DNA from: Ascaphus truei | Lineage: Eukaryota > Chordata > Amphibia > Anura > Ascaphidae | DNA: 64,000 nt | NCBI GenBank assembly: GCA_036426205.1 | Contig: CM071568.1 | Span: 36,836,980 to 36,900,979 of the forward strand | Direction: 5' to 3' | Shown here: positions 20,121 to 31,178 of the stretch, one piece after another | Layout: each line of letters begins with the position of its first letter | How positions within the stretch are numbered: position 1 is the stretch's first letter | The notes under the pieces: model-generated | Told to the model about the DNA's origin: nothing | Databases searched by the model: none | Seen by the model: the letters and a program-made list of their open reading frames with translations, nothing else | Position numbers and translations under genes: made by a program

Positions 20121-20329
20121 GTAACACACTGCCTATAAGCTAGAAGGGTATTTCTTTCCCTCCAGACAGGTATTTTATATCTCTTTGTATAGCTAATACC
20201 ATAGAAGTGGAAGGTGTGCAATACATATATGTATTTCTATTTTCCCTGCAAAAGGCTCTGGAGAATAGCCTCCCAGCAGGTTAGAAAATTATATAACATC
20301 ATACAGAAGTACATGTACATTGATGTTTG

Positions 20330-21610
20330 ACGAAGCACCCCAGAACACCATCACCATACCCCTGTAATGCCATGTCACCATCCCCTATGGTCACCTACCT
20401 ATATATGAGCATCCATTGTTCAATATCCATCTTCTGTTTGGGACAAAGTCTCTATACACAAACAGTAAACACTGCAATTTACAGACATTAACCACACAGA
20501 GTCTTAAGATCATATCTGCTTTATTCATCACAGAAATACATCTCTAGATACTTACTTCACTGTATGGATCAATAGGTCATTGGAGATATAGCAGCCTTCA
20601 ATGTACACAAGGAGAGAGATACATATGTATTTGTGAGCAAACTCTGCACTCAGGATCCCAACATTTTGGGCAACATATCTGCACTTAATCATTCATATGG
20701 TTTAAGGGATCATTAACCAGTATATGAACAACTTAGGAACAGGATACATACCCTGCACGCATTTCTGTTTAAATCTTTGCTGTCTGTAGTCATTACTAGC
20801 TCCGGTCTCCACACAGGAGGAGGAGCAACAAAGCAGTGAGCCGCGCGATTGGCTATGGGGTTTCCCAAGCAGCCAATTAGATAGTAAACCGGCTCACTAG
20901 AGGAATACAGCCTCCTCCCCTACATACAGGGGGGGCGCGTCAGTGCATGACGCCGCGCGATAGGCTTATTCAAGGATCCAATCAATGGAGCCCTGTGATT
21001 TGCTGCTATAGCAACAGGACCCTATAAAAATACAGTTTAATCATCAGGAACCCGCCCCCGATGAAGCCAGTTACGGTGAAACGTACGTAGGGTACGTCTG
21101 ACGTCACCGTCACGTGACGTCGGCTCATCGGTGAGGTGTGTGTGATATACTGTCTGAGTGCTTCGTAGACTGCGTTCGTGGGCAGCAAGAGCACTCAGAC
21201 CCTAGGGTTGATCTACTATATATCTGCAGTAAATGTGGCTGGCCTCATACTAGACCTGTCACAATAAAGCTTACAACAGTATATTTTATGACACCATGTG
21301 CAGTGAGTAGTGGCTGCTTCAACTCAGCCAGCAATATACTCAGTCTCACATCCAACAGCTAAGCATATTCATCTGCCTATACCTCCTTCCATTGCTTTTG
21401 GTTAGGGGTCTGATATATACCTATACATATCCAGTATAGCGATCACCCTTACTATAGGGTTCACTAAGTATTAGAGAGGTATTTATATATAATTATACCT
21501 CCACTAAACACCCTATCACACCTCTCCGTCTTTTAATATCATTGTATGTTTGTTTTTTGTATGTGGTTATTCCAAACAATTTATTTTAATCAGGTATAAT
21601 AAAATTTAAG
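20330..21610 (+). repeat. PLE 3' terminal repeat, copy E
   Basis: This non-coding segment follows the GIY-YIG frame in the same orientation. It includes a GC-rich promoter-like stretch (20810-21120), a hammerhead motif at 21055-21092, and ends near AATAAAATTTAAG (about 21598). The structure fits the 3' repeat of the PLE whose coding end is at 19453-20120. Confidence 0.55.
21055..21092 (+). ncRNA. Hammerhead ribozyme-like motif, copy E
   Basis: CCGATGA (21058-21064; one change from CUGAUGA) is followed by stem II GCC/GGT, GAAAC (21078-21082), GTAC and the GTA triplet (21087-21089). Stem I pairs CCC (21055-21057) with GGG (21090-21092). ACGTACGT around the site is self-complementary, and an alternative longer stem III (CGTAC/GTACG) would place a GTC triplet at 21095-21097. 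Confidence 0.5.
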
Positions 21611-22362
21611 TTTTAATTAGGGTGAACCTCTCTAGTGCCACACTAAAGGGATTCTTTCTTTCTTTATATTCACTCTGTGTACACTCCCTGTGAGCACCAC
21701 CCTCCCCTAGCAATTGTTTGGATTAGATTCCCTCCTCAGCTTGAGCAGAGTTTACAATCTGCAGCTTCCAACTGCATGCAGATTTCTTTTCTGCTAAATT
21801 TAACATAGTTTGAACTTGATGGACAGAAGTCTTTTTTCAACCTCATCTACTATGTAACTATGTAACGTACAAGAGAAGAGAGGAAATTGGTGTTTCTTAC
21901 AATGGAACATTCAGAGGCATATTTAGCACTTATATTTTCAACTTGTGTATTTGCATTGCATCCTTTCAAAGTCCAGGAATAAGGACTCATAAGTCCTAGC
22001 CCAGGAGTCCAAGCATGCCGCTAAATCTGGCATGATACTAAGAGAAGATAGACCTGTGTTTAGTAAGCTCTACTCCACCAGAGAGGGAGACCAGAGCACA
22101 AACATGCTGCAAAGTTGCTTCCTTTACACTTCTTATGAGTCTCCCCTTCCTCCAAGCTCCCAGACCCATGGGTCGCTCATGACTCACACTTCAGAGGTCT
22201 GTCCCACCACAACTTTTGTCCAGAAATATTACTTTGCATTGTCTGGAACTAAAAGAGGTCACAATGAATATCATGGTCTTATTACAGGCACTTGTGCACT
22301 CCCATATCTGGGAAGAGTATATCCACAGACACATGTGCATTGGGACAGTTAACAGTTTATTA
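21611..22362. other. Unassigned DNA with a short repeat tail
   Basis: At 21785-21866 the phrase TTTGAACTTGATGGACAGAAG followed by TTTTTTCAACCTCATCTACT resembles a dispersed frog repeat tail. A relative may be at 34138-34195. Nothing else is recognised. Confidence 0.35.
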
Positions 22363-22758
22363 CACTGGCGACACACTTTATTCGAGCTCGGCTAGTCCCA
22401 CGAATTCGGGTATACCCGGGTGTATTGAGGTTTGTGACTGTTTTCTGCCCGAGTGCATTGAGGTATTTTCCAGGCAGGGATTGAAGCATTTTATTCCCGC
22501 TGGCTGCAATACTGACCACAGAATATATATATATACTGCATTACAATTCATGAATTTATGCCATCTGGTAGACACGCGAAGCATTGCAGCTTATTAAATC
22601 CTAATCATTATCATTTAACAGATCAGCCGCCCGTCAGCCAGGCATGAACCCAGGCTGGGAAGGCAAACGCAACGGGGCTTGTCAGAGGTGAGGAGCAGCG
22701 CATTCCAGGTATCTGCCAGGTACATACTGGGTATTTGCTCGAATAAAGTGTGTCGGTG
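22363..22758. mobile_element. CACTA-like MITE, 396 bp
   Basis: The left end CACTGGCGACACACTTTATT and the right end, read on the other strand, CACCGACACACTTTATTCGA share CGACACACTTTATTCGAGC. Subterminal repeats such as CCAGGTAT(C/A) and GGTATTT recur on both sides. CAC-type ends suggest the CACTA/EnSpm group. The expected short duplication is not clear (TTA on the left, CAG on the right). No transposase is present. Confidence 0.6.
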
Positions 22759-23750
22759 CAGTACCTTCCTTACAGTGTGCATCGTGGGCAGTAAATACCC
22801 ATTTCTATTATTTTACTTTTAAAACATCCTTCATTTAGCTCCTAGTCATTGATTTAATGCACTGTATATTTCACTTGATAATTCATTAATTATTAGTTAT
22901 TTATATTCTTTGTGTGGATTACTTTTTCCTATTCAGACCTAAAAAAGAATAGGATTCCATTAACAATGCTTAAATCTTCATAAAACAACCGACTGTTTGA
23001 ATAGCCAATGATGTAACATCTTGGTTTTCAAACTTTGTAATTAGTTGACATTTGTTGACACTTGGCATTACTTTACACAGACAGGAGTAGCATTCCATCC
23101 AATCACACGATAAGAGAAATTAAGACGATCAAAATCCAATGTAATCCTTCATGATTGATTAATCGGATGTCGGATGTCAGACTCCAACATGATATTGATT
23201 TGGAGTATATTGTCTAATCATTGGAGACAGAAAGTTGGTTTCTATCAAGGGCTCAGGGTCACTTTTATCAGCAGTATGTGCTCTGTGTCATTTACCTACA
23301 GTGATTTTGTCTGTAGACTATTAATTAAAGAGGCTGAGTGATGATCCTTTCTATGTCCAATGCCAAGCACACTGAGTCAGAGAGAGAGACCAAAAATGTT
23401 GATAATGATTTAATATACAGATGCAGCAAGACTTACTGTCCTCAGCACTGCGGGCAAACAGACTAAAGTCTATTGTGCTGGACAGTGTCTGCAGAGATCT
23501 ATTGTGGTCCAGGAGGATTATCACTTCAGTGTGAATCCTTTGCTTGATCGACAAGCCAAACAGTGTGGAGGAGCTGTGGAGAGTCCCAGAGCAGTCTTTA
23601 GGGACATAACTATGTTCCCACATTAAGTTATTATAATACAGACACATTTTCAGGACACCAAAAGCCGGTATGACTGACCTTCAAAATTGCTCCGAACAAG
23701 GTGGTAATGGCTCAGAGGTGTGACTGCTCCCCCTCAGACTCACACATGAC
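22759..23750. other. Unassigned AT-rich DNA
   Basis: No coding family or repeat end is recognised. Short frames on both strands are unremarkable. Confidence 0.4.
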
Positions 23751-23859
23751 ATCACTCTGACCAGCCATAACCTTTTTCATTGTGAGCTTCGTCACTCCAT
23801 TGCATTACCATAGTTGGCATGATATAAAGAAGAGGGATGAACAGACCCGTCCCTCCCCC

Positions 23860-24260
23860 ACACCCACTCACCACTCCATCCATTTTTTCCACCCGCCTCC
23901 TCCTCCTCATCATCCATCCCTCAGGCCTCCATGTCTTAGCCCTCTCCCCCTCCATCCCTTAGCCCCTCTATATCCCTCATCCCCACCTCCTCATACATAT
24001 TTCAGCCACCCCTCCTCATCCATATCTCAGCCCCCCTCCTCATCCATGTCTCAGCCCCCATCCTCATACAACTCTTAGCTGGGCTCACCCCTCTCCTCAT
24101 GTATCTCTCAGCCTCCTCATCATCTATCTCTCAGCCCCCCTCCTCATCCATCCCTCAGCCCCCTTCCTCATCCATCTCTCAGCCCCCCAGCTCATTCATC
24201 TCTCAACCCCCTCCTCATTCATCTCTCAGCCCCATCCCATCGATCTCTCAGCCCCCATCT
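23860..24260. repeat. CCTCATCCAT(C)TCTCAGCCCCC minisatellite
   Basis: Units of about 21-24 bp, clearest between 23990 and 24255, repeat TCATCCATCTCTCAGCCCCC. They give Ser/Gln/Pro repeats in the plus frames at 23782-24078 and 24099-24332, which I take as by-products. The array lies just inside the minus-strand Gypsy element and may be an expansion within it. Confidence 0.75.
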
Positions 24261-24264
24261 ACCT

Positions 24265-24554
24265 ATTGCTTCCGGGAACCACAAGTCGGACGGGTCTCCT
24301 TCTTCTGTTATATTGTGTCCTACACTCACTAACACGGAGCACCACACCCTTTCTGCATCTTTGCCGTGTTCCAGGACTTTTTCAGCACCCTATATGTTTG
24401 GGTGCTGCTTGAGGGCCACTTGTATATCATAGGAGAGCGTGTAAACGGGGACCTGTCCCACAGCCCACAGCGTTTGGAGAGGCGAGGCTTGCATCTCCAG
24501 TGCCCATTGGTAAACCTCTTGCCAGGACGGTAATGATAGCGTGAGCGACATCAT
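24265..24554 (-). pseudogene. Gypsy gag start (PNMA-like), truncated
   Basis: On the minus strand an ATG at 24552-24554 opens MMSLTLSLPSWQEVYQWALE and continues LQTLWAVGQVPVYTLSYD before a stop at 24390-24392. Similar residues continue after the stop. It starts about 30 bp inside the LTR-adjacent motif at 24587-24606. The W..RG/VG..P pattern resembles the N-terminal part of the gag at 46201 and of vertebrate PNMA proteins, which derive from Gypsy Gag. The rest of the element is replaced by the minisatellite. Confidence 0.5.
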
Positions 24555-24586
24555 TTATGACTGAGTTCGGGCACCCCAGGTCGGAA

Positions 24587-24606
24587 ATCTCAGCAGCGCC
24601 TCCAAA
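24587..24606 (-). promoter_or_regulatory. LTR-adjacent conserved motif (primer-binding position)
   Basis: The minus strand reads TTTGGAGGCGCTGCTGAGAT directly after the LTR end ...GGGCTACA. It is identical to 46121-46140 and close to 63639-63660. The position is that of the tRNA primer-binding site. I cannot match it to a specific tRNA from memory. Confidence 0.6.
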
Positions 24607-25811
24607 TGTAGCCCTGTTTGCCCCTGAACACAGAAAGCTACCGGTGCTGCCCTTTTACCTGTTGGCTCCCAGGAGCCTAAGCCTCTGTCACGGATAGCCT
24701 GGGGTAAATTACTTACAATATGGTACAGGGCCTACACCTGTGAGGGATCCCAACGGAGTGAGAGTAGCCCCTCACAGGACACAATCATAATGAATACAGA
24801 CATGTATAAACTGAAATGGCATTTACGCAACATAGATAACTTTTACCACTCTATTAAACCTAAGAGACAATTATCCACGACCCATAGCAGGCGTACCCCC
24901 ACTACCGTGTACCCCACACCATGTCCACAGTATAACACTTCCCACCCTTGTCCTGTGGTCAACGCTGCCACTATGTGTGAGTACTCTGTTGGTGCATTTA
25001 TTAACGATTCCTGCCCAGTGCTCCAGCAACTTGGCCCGTAGATATCTTTGCAAAGGATCTGCCGATCCACGATCTCCTCAGCGACGTCCTGGACTCCGTG
25101 AAGGAGATCATCCCTCAAGGGTGGTCCCACCTAGATAATGTCTCTCTCTCTAACTAGGCCTGGTCCCAGAGACCTCGCCTCAGGGTATGCAGCGTCTGCT
25201 GTGTCCCTCACTCTTACAACTGTACTAATGGGGTAGGTTCCCTATCCTAGGGCCTGTCCCTACAGCAGCCACAAGCTCAATGGTGTCTCAGGGCCTATCT
25301 GCGGCCCCGGGGGAGAGGGGGGGTTCTGGCCTTGTGCAGCGGCTACTTGCCTCTCTGCACAGTCACCTCCTTACCCTTTCCCTTTATGGCACCTACTGAC
25401 TCACTTCCTGGCAGTGCACAAATTGTATATCCTCCGGCAGGAGAACTAGCCATGCTATTGGCTCCCTGGCATCACATGGTGGTCCTGCCCCTGAGCACTA
25501 TGGGGCTTGTAGTCCCCACATACCCTCTTTATCATTGGCACCATGTGCACCTGCACCAATGCGCAAGCGCAACTTCTATCATGGCCGCTGTGACCTCTAG
25601 AAGGCCCTGCACTTTCAAACGCTGCATTGCGCATGCACTAACACACCGTGGTTGTGCACACCTTCAAGATGGCGGTGCACTATGGAGGGGCCCTACCGAG
25701 GGACCCACCGGAAGCCCCGCAGATCCCATCGCCAGTACAACAGCCCCCACTCTATGGGAGGTAAGGGAAGGGGAACAGGGAGACAGGGGTACCGGAGGGG
25801 ACCTAGCTACA
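24607..25811 (-). repeat. Gypsy-type LTR, 1205 bp
   Basis: On the minus strand it starts TGTAGCTAGGTCCCC (25811) and ends GGGCTACA (24607), followed by the conserved primer-position motif and a gag start. It is therefore the 5' LTR of an element whose remaining interior and 3' LTR are not found. The 180-codon plus frame at 25332-25874 lies antisense in the LTR and resembles nothing I know. Confidence 0.65.
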
Positions 25812-26130
25812 TATATATTTATGATTGATGATAAATGGAAGTACATGCAATTTGTCATATTGCAAAATAAATGATTGGAATCAAAGGCCATTAACAAAGC
25901 ATTCCATTGAATAGTAATAGTAACCATGATTAATGTAAGACAATCATTTTAATGTAACTAACGTTTTAGAAACATGATTGACTTTAATTTTTTTAAAGTA
26001 CCATTTTAAAATTTGAAATAACCTTTTTATTTTTTTTTTGCAGTCCACAATTTTTTCTTGACACGTTTTTGGCATTTTCTTTTTTTTAAAACATAGACAT
26101 AACAGAAAAAAAGGACTCAGGACTTATGAT
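25812..26130. other. Unassigned AT-rich DNA
   Basis: T-rich patches only. Confidence 0.4.
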
Positions 26131-26133
26131 TTA

Positions 26134-26538
26134 GGCCTCGTTCAGGGTGCTGGCTTCGGAGGGAGGGCGTGCTGATGTGCGTGCGGCCGTCCGACACAAT
26201 GTATTTAAAGGGAATTGTGGTTGTCAGGGTAGCAGCTGCCCTGTCTCCGAAGTACGGAGTTGACGCTGGCTACAGTTTCAATAAACAACCCAAGTCGTTT
26301 TTTGAAGCGGCAGCAGCGTTACTGGTACCTCGGCAGCCAATGAAATCATTCTTGAGAATGATTTCAAGACAGCAACTTCGATCCCTAAGCTTGTATCTGT
26401 AGCCCCGGCTCCTCCCCACCTCCTCAACTCTTGAAAAAGTCTGCTGGGGAGGATGTGCACACATCGCCCAGCAGACTGCCGCTAGCACACACGAACGCCC
26501 GCCCTACAACTCCTGCCTCTGGCACCCTGAACGAGGCC
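26134..26538. mobile_element. PIF/Harbinger-type MITE, 405 bp
   Basis: The terminal inverted repeats are exact over 17 bp, GGCCTCGTTCAGGGTGC on the left and its complement on the right, and less perfect further in. The flanking 3 bp are TTA on both sides (26131-26133 and 26539-26541), matching the TWA duplication of Harbinger elements. There is no transposase. The interior holds hairpins such as TCTTGAGAATGATTTCAAGA. Confidence 0.85.
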
Positions 26539-26541
26539 TTA

Positions 26542-27654
26542 GTCTCCGTAACAGCAACACTTCAGAAGAGCAAAAGCAGCAGGGTTAAACTATGTCAGAG
26601 GCATTAGAAGGAAATAATGCACTTAAATAGTTAGTGGTTGTGTAACATCCAACACTATCATGAAAAATCAATGATGGTGCACCACAACCCCAAACTATAA
26701 AAAAAAAAGCCAAGATGCAACCAGTGTGATTAGATTTTATGCATTGGCGTATTGACAGTCAAAATAATTTCCTGTTTGTATAGTGATAGACCCAGACACA
26801 AGAGGATGAGGTAAAGGAGAGTAAATAAGAGAAAGTAGACCTGAGGAATTTATTATTAAATTCTCATTCTGCATGGCACCCTCACAGAATGCCAAGTGAA
26901 GGGTCGCAATGTATGTACTGTGGCAACGGACCCTGTCCCACTCTGAAGCCTACTATGTCTCTTTCTTACTCTGTGGCTCCATTCTCTCTATGATGGTGGT
27001 GGAAGTTGGAGTAAAGGAGGAGGTTCCACAGACTTGGAGATGTGGTGGAGAAGCAACAGAGTAACGTATATCAGCAGGGTTGGACTATGTTGCCCTCCTG
27101 TGTCTGGTGTGCCATGGAGGAGAAGGAGTGAGTGACTGACGCCTCCTTTGGTGGGTGGGGGTTACTCTTTTGTGATGACCTAGAGCTGTATCATCATGTC
27201 TAGGGAGAAATGAATCAGAGGTTTGTTGATGTTGCCTCTCCCAAATGTCACAGTGGTTGTAACCACAAATGTTGTTGAAGACCACTCAGTCCCAGGCGTG
27301 CTCCACTCCTGCCTCCACACACCTCTGTATGTCAAATCACACAGTGAATAACATCAGAGACCCTCACTGAGCCATTGCTGGGTAACTGTAAGAATGTCCA
27401 CACTATGCTAGGGGCCACACTGGGAAGGCCACTGCACCCCTGTGATGCCTGCAATCTAGAGGAGGAGTCTGGAATGCCAGCAGTGCAAGCCTGGTGACAC
27501 ACACCATGACATCAATGAGAGTCACATTGGTGTTCACCTACCTCAACTTTGAGGACTCTCCTTGCTAAGCTCATCGGCAGAGCCACAATCACCACCGTCA
27601 ATGTCATTCTCAGCTTTTCCAACTTCCACTGTCGCACCACCTGCATCAGACAGG
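26542..27654. other. Unassigned DNA
   Basis: The first half is AT-rich and the second half has moderate GC. No recognised gene or transposon end. Confidence 0.4.
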
Positions 27655-28020
27655 CTAACAGCAGTTGCGACCTCCTGACTGCTTGAGGCGCCCTGCTACT
27701 ATACCCACTCCTCCTGCCTCAGGTTCCTCCTCCTGAACACTCACATTCCCACCTGATGAGGCTTCCAGTTCCCTAGCTACAGAAGCTAGAACAGCAGTAT
27801 AGGTGTTGGGCGTAGCCGACTGAAGTAGTGCAGCTGAAACCAGATCCACGGACATTAATTCCAAATACTTCATTGCATACCATGAGTGGCTAGAACTGCA
27901 CCCTGCAACCATGACACCAGCCTGACCTACATCCATACACCTGTTCAAGCAAGCTTGGCCCATGGAAATCAAACCATTCTCTGTCAAGATACAGAGCGAA
28001 TCAGGGGAGGTCAATGACAA
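27655..28020 (-). CDS. Unidentified open frame, 121 codons
   Basis: I do not recognise this protein. It is the longest frame in a stretch of higher GC (27400-28380) between AT-rich flanks, and it begins MSLTSPDSLCILTENG. It has a Ser/Ala/Leu-rich middle and an acidic EEEPEAGG segment near the end. No signal peptide, transmembrane segment or known motif is visible. The base composition suggests a transposon interior, for example an accessory protein of a DNA transposon, but this is a guess; chance cannot be excluded. Confidence 0.2.
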   Translation of the reverse strand: MSLTSPDSLCILTENGLISMGQACLNRCMDVGQAGVMVAGCSSSHSWYAMKYLELMSVDLVSAALLQSATPNTYTAVLASVARELEASSGGNVSVQEEEPEAGGVGIVAGRLKQSGGRNCC

Positions 28021-29350
28021 TGAAGATATACAGTAGCTGGTGACAAAGGTTACCCTGACAAAAGCTGAATTTCCACCACATAGGCAAATGCCTGCAAATC
28101 ATCACTACTACCTGCTTCCTATTAAACAAGGCTACTCACTAATACAACCTGCTCCATCGAGCCACCGGTTCCTGCAGCACACTCACAACCGGGATTACAG
28201 TACCCAAAGTACTACGGCTACTCTGACGCTTGGTACCAGAAGGAAAATTTACAGGTACATCTACCACTGCTGAGGCTATACTACCCTCACAGCCAACGGT
28301 GCCAGACAATGTTGACCACCTCCTCAGTCTCAAAGGAGAGACATGGGCAGAGCACCTCCTGCCATAGCTGCCACCACTCATAATAAAAAAAATGGAAAAA
28401 AAACACAAAACAAAATATGAATCAAAATTAAAAATTAAAAGATAATATTTAACAAATGACAAAATAAAAATAATATTTAACACAATAGAAAAATTATTGT
28501 CTCCAACTCTGTGTATCTCACTCTGTGTGTGTTTGTGTTTGTGTGTCTCTCTCCCTGTCTCTGTCCCCCAATTCGTAGCACAAGTTCTCCCTTCCCTCAC
28601 CATATTCGGTGTGCAGGTCTGGCAGAAGTGGGGGCGTCATTGTTTAGACCTCTGTTTCTGATTTGATTAAATCCAAACTCAGATATTTTTTTTATATCCG
28701 AGAATGCGAACCCCATGGTTTGAATTTAGAGATTCAGAGCAGCCTAAAGTATATGATATCTGAGTTCGGATTTCAGCATGCAGGCCTGAAAGGACATGGG
28801 AAAACAAGGGAATCAGATTCAGACAGGTTGGCACATCTCTAGCCTTTACCAATAATGACAACTTTCTTATAGAACTGTAATTCTCCTAAAACATGATGTC
28901 AATCTATATGTAATGAAAAAATGAAGCCCAACAAAACCATAAATGGTATGAGATTAAACCAATATGTTTCATTTTCCTGAATCTGAATAATTAAAAAAAT
29001 GTTCTTTTGAAATGTAACCATATCAAATAAATATCTAGGAATTAATTCTAAGGTTTTTTAAATCTGTAGTGTACAATTTATGGTTGATTTAAAAAGTGCT
29101 GTAGGCGAAATAACTCATCTTGTCATTGATTTATTTTAGTGACATGATTATTGAAGTGTGGGTCTAATAATGAAAGCAATCTTTGCTGTCTTGAAACAAC
29201 AGAAGTGTTTTTGTGTGCCAATATAGGACTTCCTTTTATCCAGTGACTTTGTATGTAGTTTTTTACATTTATTGCTGAAGAAAAATGCTTCTTTACAAAT
29301 TACAAAATTCCATACTGCTTTCATAACTTCTTTAAATCGTATTTGGAAGT
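28021..29350. other. Unassigned DNA
   Basis: An A-rich low-complexity patch lies at 28380-28490 and a GT-rich patch at 28525-28560. No genes are recognised. Confidence 0.4.
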
Positions 29351-29351
29351 A

Positions 29352-29356
<5 letters not shown>

Positions 29357-29391
<35 letters not shown>
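29357..29391. repeat. (TA)n microsatellite
   Basis: A pure TA run. Confidence 0.9.
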
Positions 29392-29396
<5 letters not shown>

Positions 29397-30165
29397 TTAA
29401 ACTATAAAATTGTAAAATGTTTCAGAGTGTGCCCCTGAACGACTCTAGCAAGCTTATAAATCAGATCACTAACCATGCATAATTTATTTCAGTAGGTAAC
29501 AGACTGTGCAGCACAGAATACAAAAATGTTATGAATAATGTTTACATGTACTGCACACCAGAAAAGATTATATATCCAAAAAAAAGTGCATGTCATGTTT
29601 ACAGCTATTTATCAATAATATTTTTTAGCCATCACAAGTCTAGTCAAGTATTACATTGGGGGGTAAGATAAAAAAAAAATGCAAATACCTTGTAACAAAC
29701 AGAGTCTCAATCCACATAGATTAACTTTTTAGAAGTATTATTTATGTTAGCTGAAATAGTAGTACTTGTCTTGATCATCTGTTTTGTGTATCACACAATA
29801 CGACACTAGAGATAAAAAAAAAATTATAGTTTAGTTGGATAGCAATTTTTAAAACCAATACATTTTCTGACAAGACATTATTTGACTCTGTGTTCTAGCA
29901 CAGGGATGCTCAACTCCAGTCATAGTCCTTATGACCCCCAGCAGGTCAGGTTGTAAGGATATACCAGCTTCTGCAAAGGTGGCTTAATCAGTGGCTCAGT
30001 CGAAGACTGCAACTCTGGCAGCAGCCACCATTCCTTCTGACTTTTGATTCCCCAAGAAGAACCAGATCGTGAATATGGGATTTTAGAGGGAGGATGGGAG
30101 AGAGAGTCATTTAAATATACTGTACATATTTTATAAGCATGTACTTGGGACTCTAGTAAAATAGG
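29392..30165. other. Unassigned AT-rich DNA
   Basis: No recognised feature. Confidence 0.4.
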
Positions 30166-30167
30166 TC

Positions 30168-30372
30168 TCCATCCCCCCCACTCCCCCCCAGAGTTTTCTC
30201 TCCCACTCACTCTTTTCCTCTCTTCCCCCCTCTTCCTCTCTCCCCCATCTTCCTCTCTCTCCCCCCTTCCCCTCCCCCCCCCCACCTCTCTCTCCCTCCC
30301 CCCCCCCCCCCCCCCCCTTAACACCCCTCTCTCTCCCCACTCTTGCCCCCTTTTCCCCCTCTCCCTTAGCTG
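30168..30372. repeat. Polypyrimidine tract, ~200 bp
   Basis: The plus strand is almost entirely C and T, with a C run of about 20 at 30298-30317. The minus strand is the matching purine tract. Gly/Arg/Glu-rich frames on the minus strand here are composition artefacts. Tracts of this kind can form triplex (H-) DNA. Confidence 0.85.
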
Positions 30373-30379
30373 GAGGAAC

Positions 30380-31174
30380 AAAGATAGGTGAATGTCTTTT
30401 TTTTAAACCAAGCTGCAAATATCCGCACCTGTGAAGAAATGTTCCATTCATGGCACAGGTAAATGTCTGTGTAGCCATTTCTAGCATTTGGCATACAGTA
30501 CTGTGCTTCTATAAGCATTGCAACGCATTTCAGCTCATCATAAAAGCAATAGGATATAAAACTTTTAAGCTCACGAAGGGTTCAGCTATATCATTTACTC
30601 TGTCACTTTAATTCCCAGGGTACCATGTGGGTTCTCTGTTGTATCTCACCATCTATTTTAATTGGACACCTGGGATGTACTCCTCCACTTGTTCCATGTA
30701 TCATGTGGACAACAAAAATCCTGCTCACTTTGACTAATTATTGCATTACATTTTAAATATGAGTGTGTGTTATAAAATGTCATTTTGATACATGCATGAA
30801 GGCATCACGTTTATAAAAAAAAATATTAAACAAACAATTAACGTAGTCATTTTATACAAATCATTTTATAATTTGAGCCTGCTAGATTCAGCCACTTACT
30901 GAATTACTGTAAATAGCATCTGCTCACATACAGTACAATAATCAGAATAAGAAATGAGGACCTGTAAATCCAGGCCACACAAATTGTATTTATCCAATTA
31001 TATTGAGGCAAAAAAAACAAGTTACAAAAATGTCTTACGGTAGCATCAAATGCATGTAATCTCTTGGTTCCTGTGACAGTTAGCTACAATACTGAAGGGG
31101 GTTTATTGAGGAATAGTATATGTTAGGGCAGCATACCATTTTACACAACCTTTATTTTTAAGGGATGTTTTGTG
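30380..31174. other. Unassigned AT-rich DNA
   Basis: No recognised feature. Confidence 0.4.
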
Positions 31175-31178
31175 TGTG

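Noticed and set aside
23782..24332. Ser/Gln/Pro-rich plus-strand proteins
   Set aside because: They arise from a minisatellite and show no non-repetitive domain.
25332..25874. 180-codon plus-strand frame
   Set aside because: It lies antisense within the minus-strand LTR at 24607-25811 and has no recognisable motif.
29929..30487. Gly/Arg/Glu-rich minus-strand frames
   Set aside because: They are by-products of the polypurine tract.
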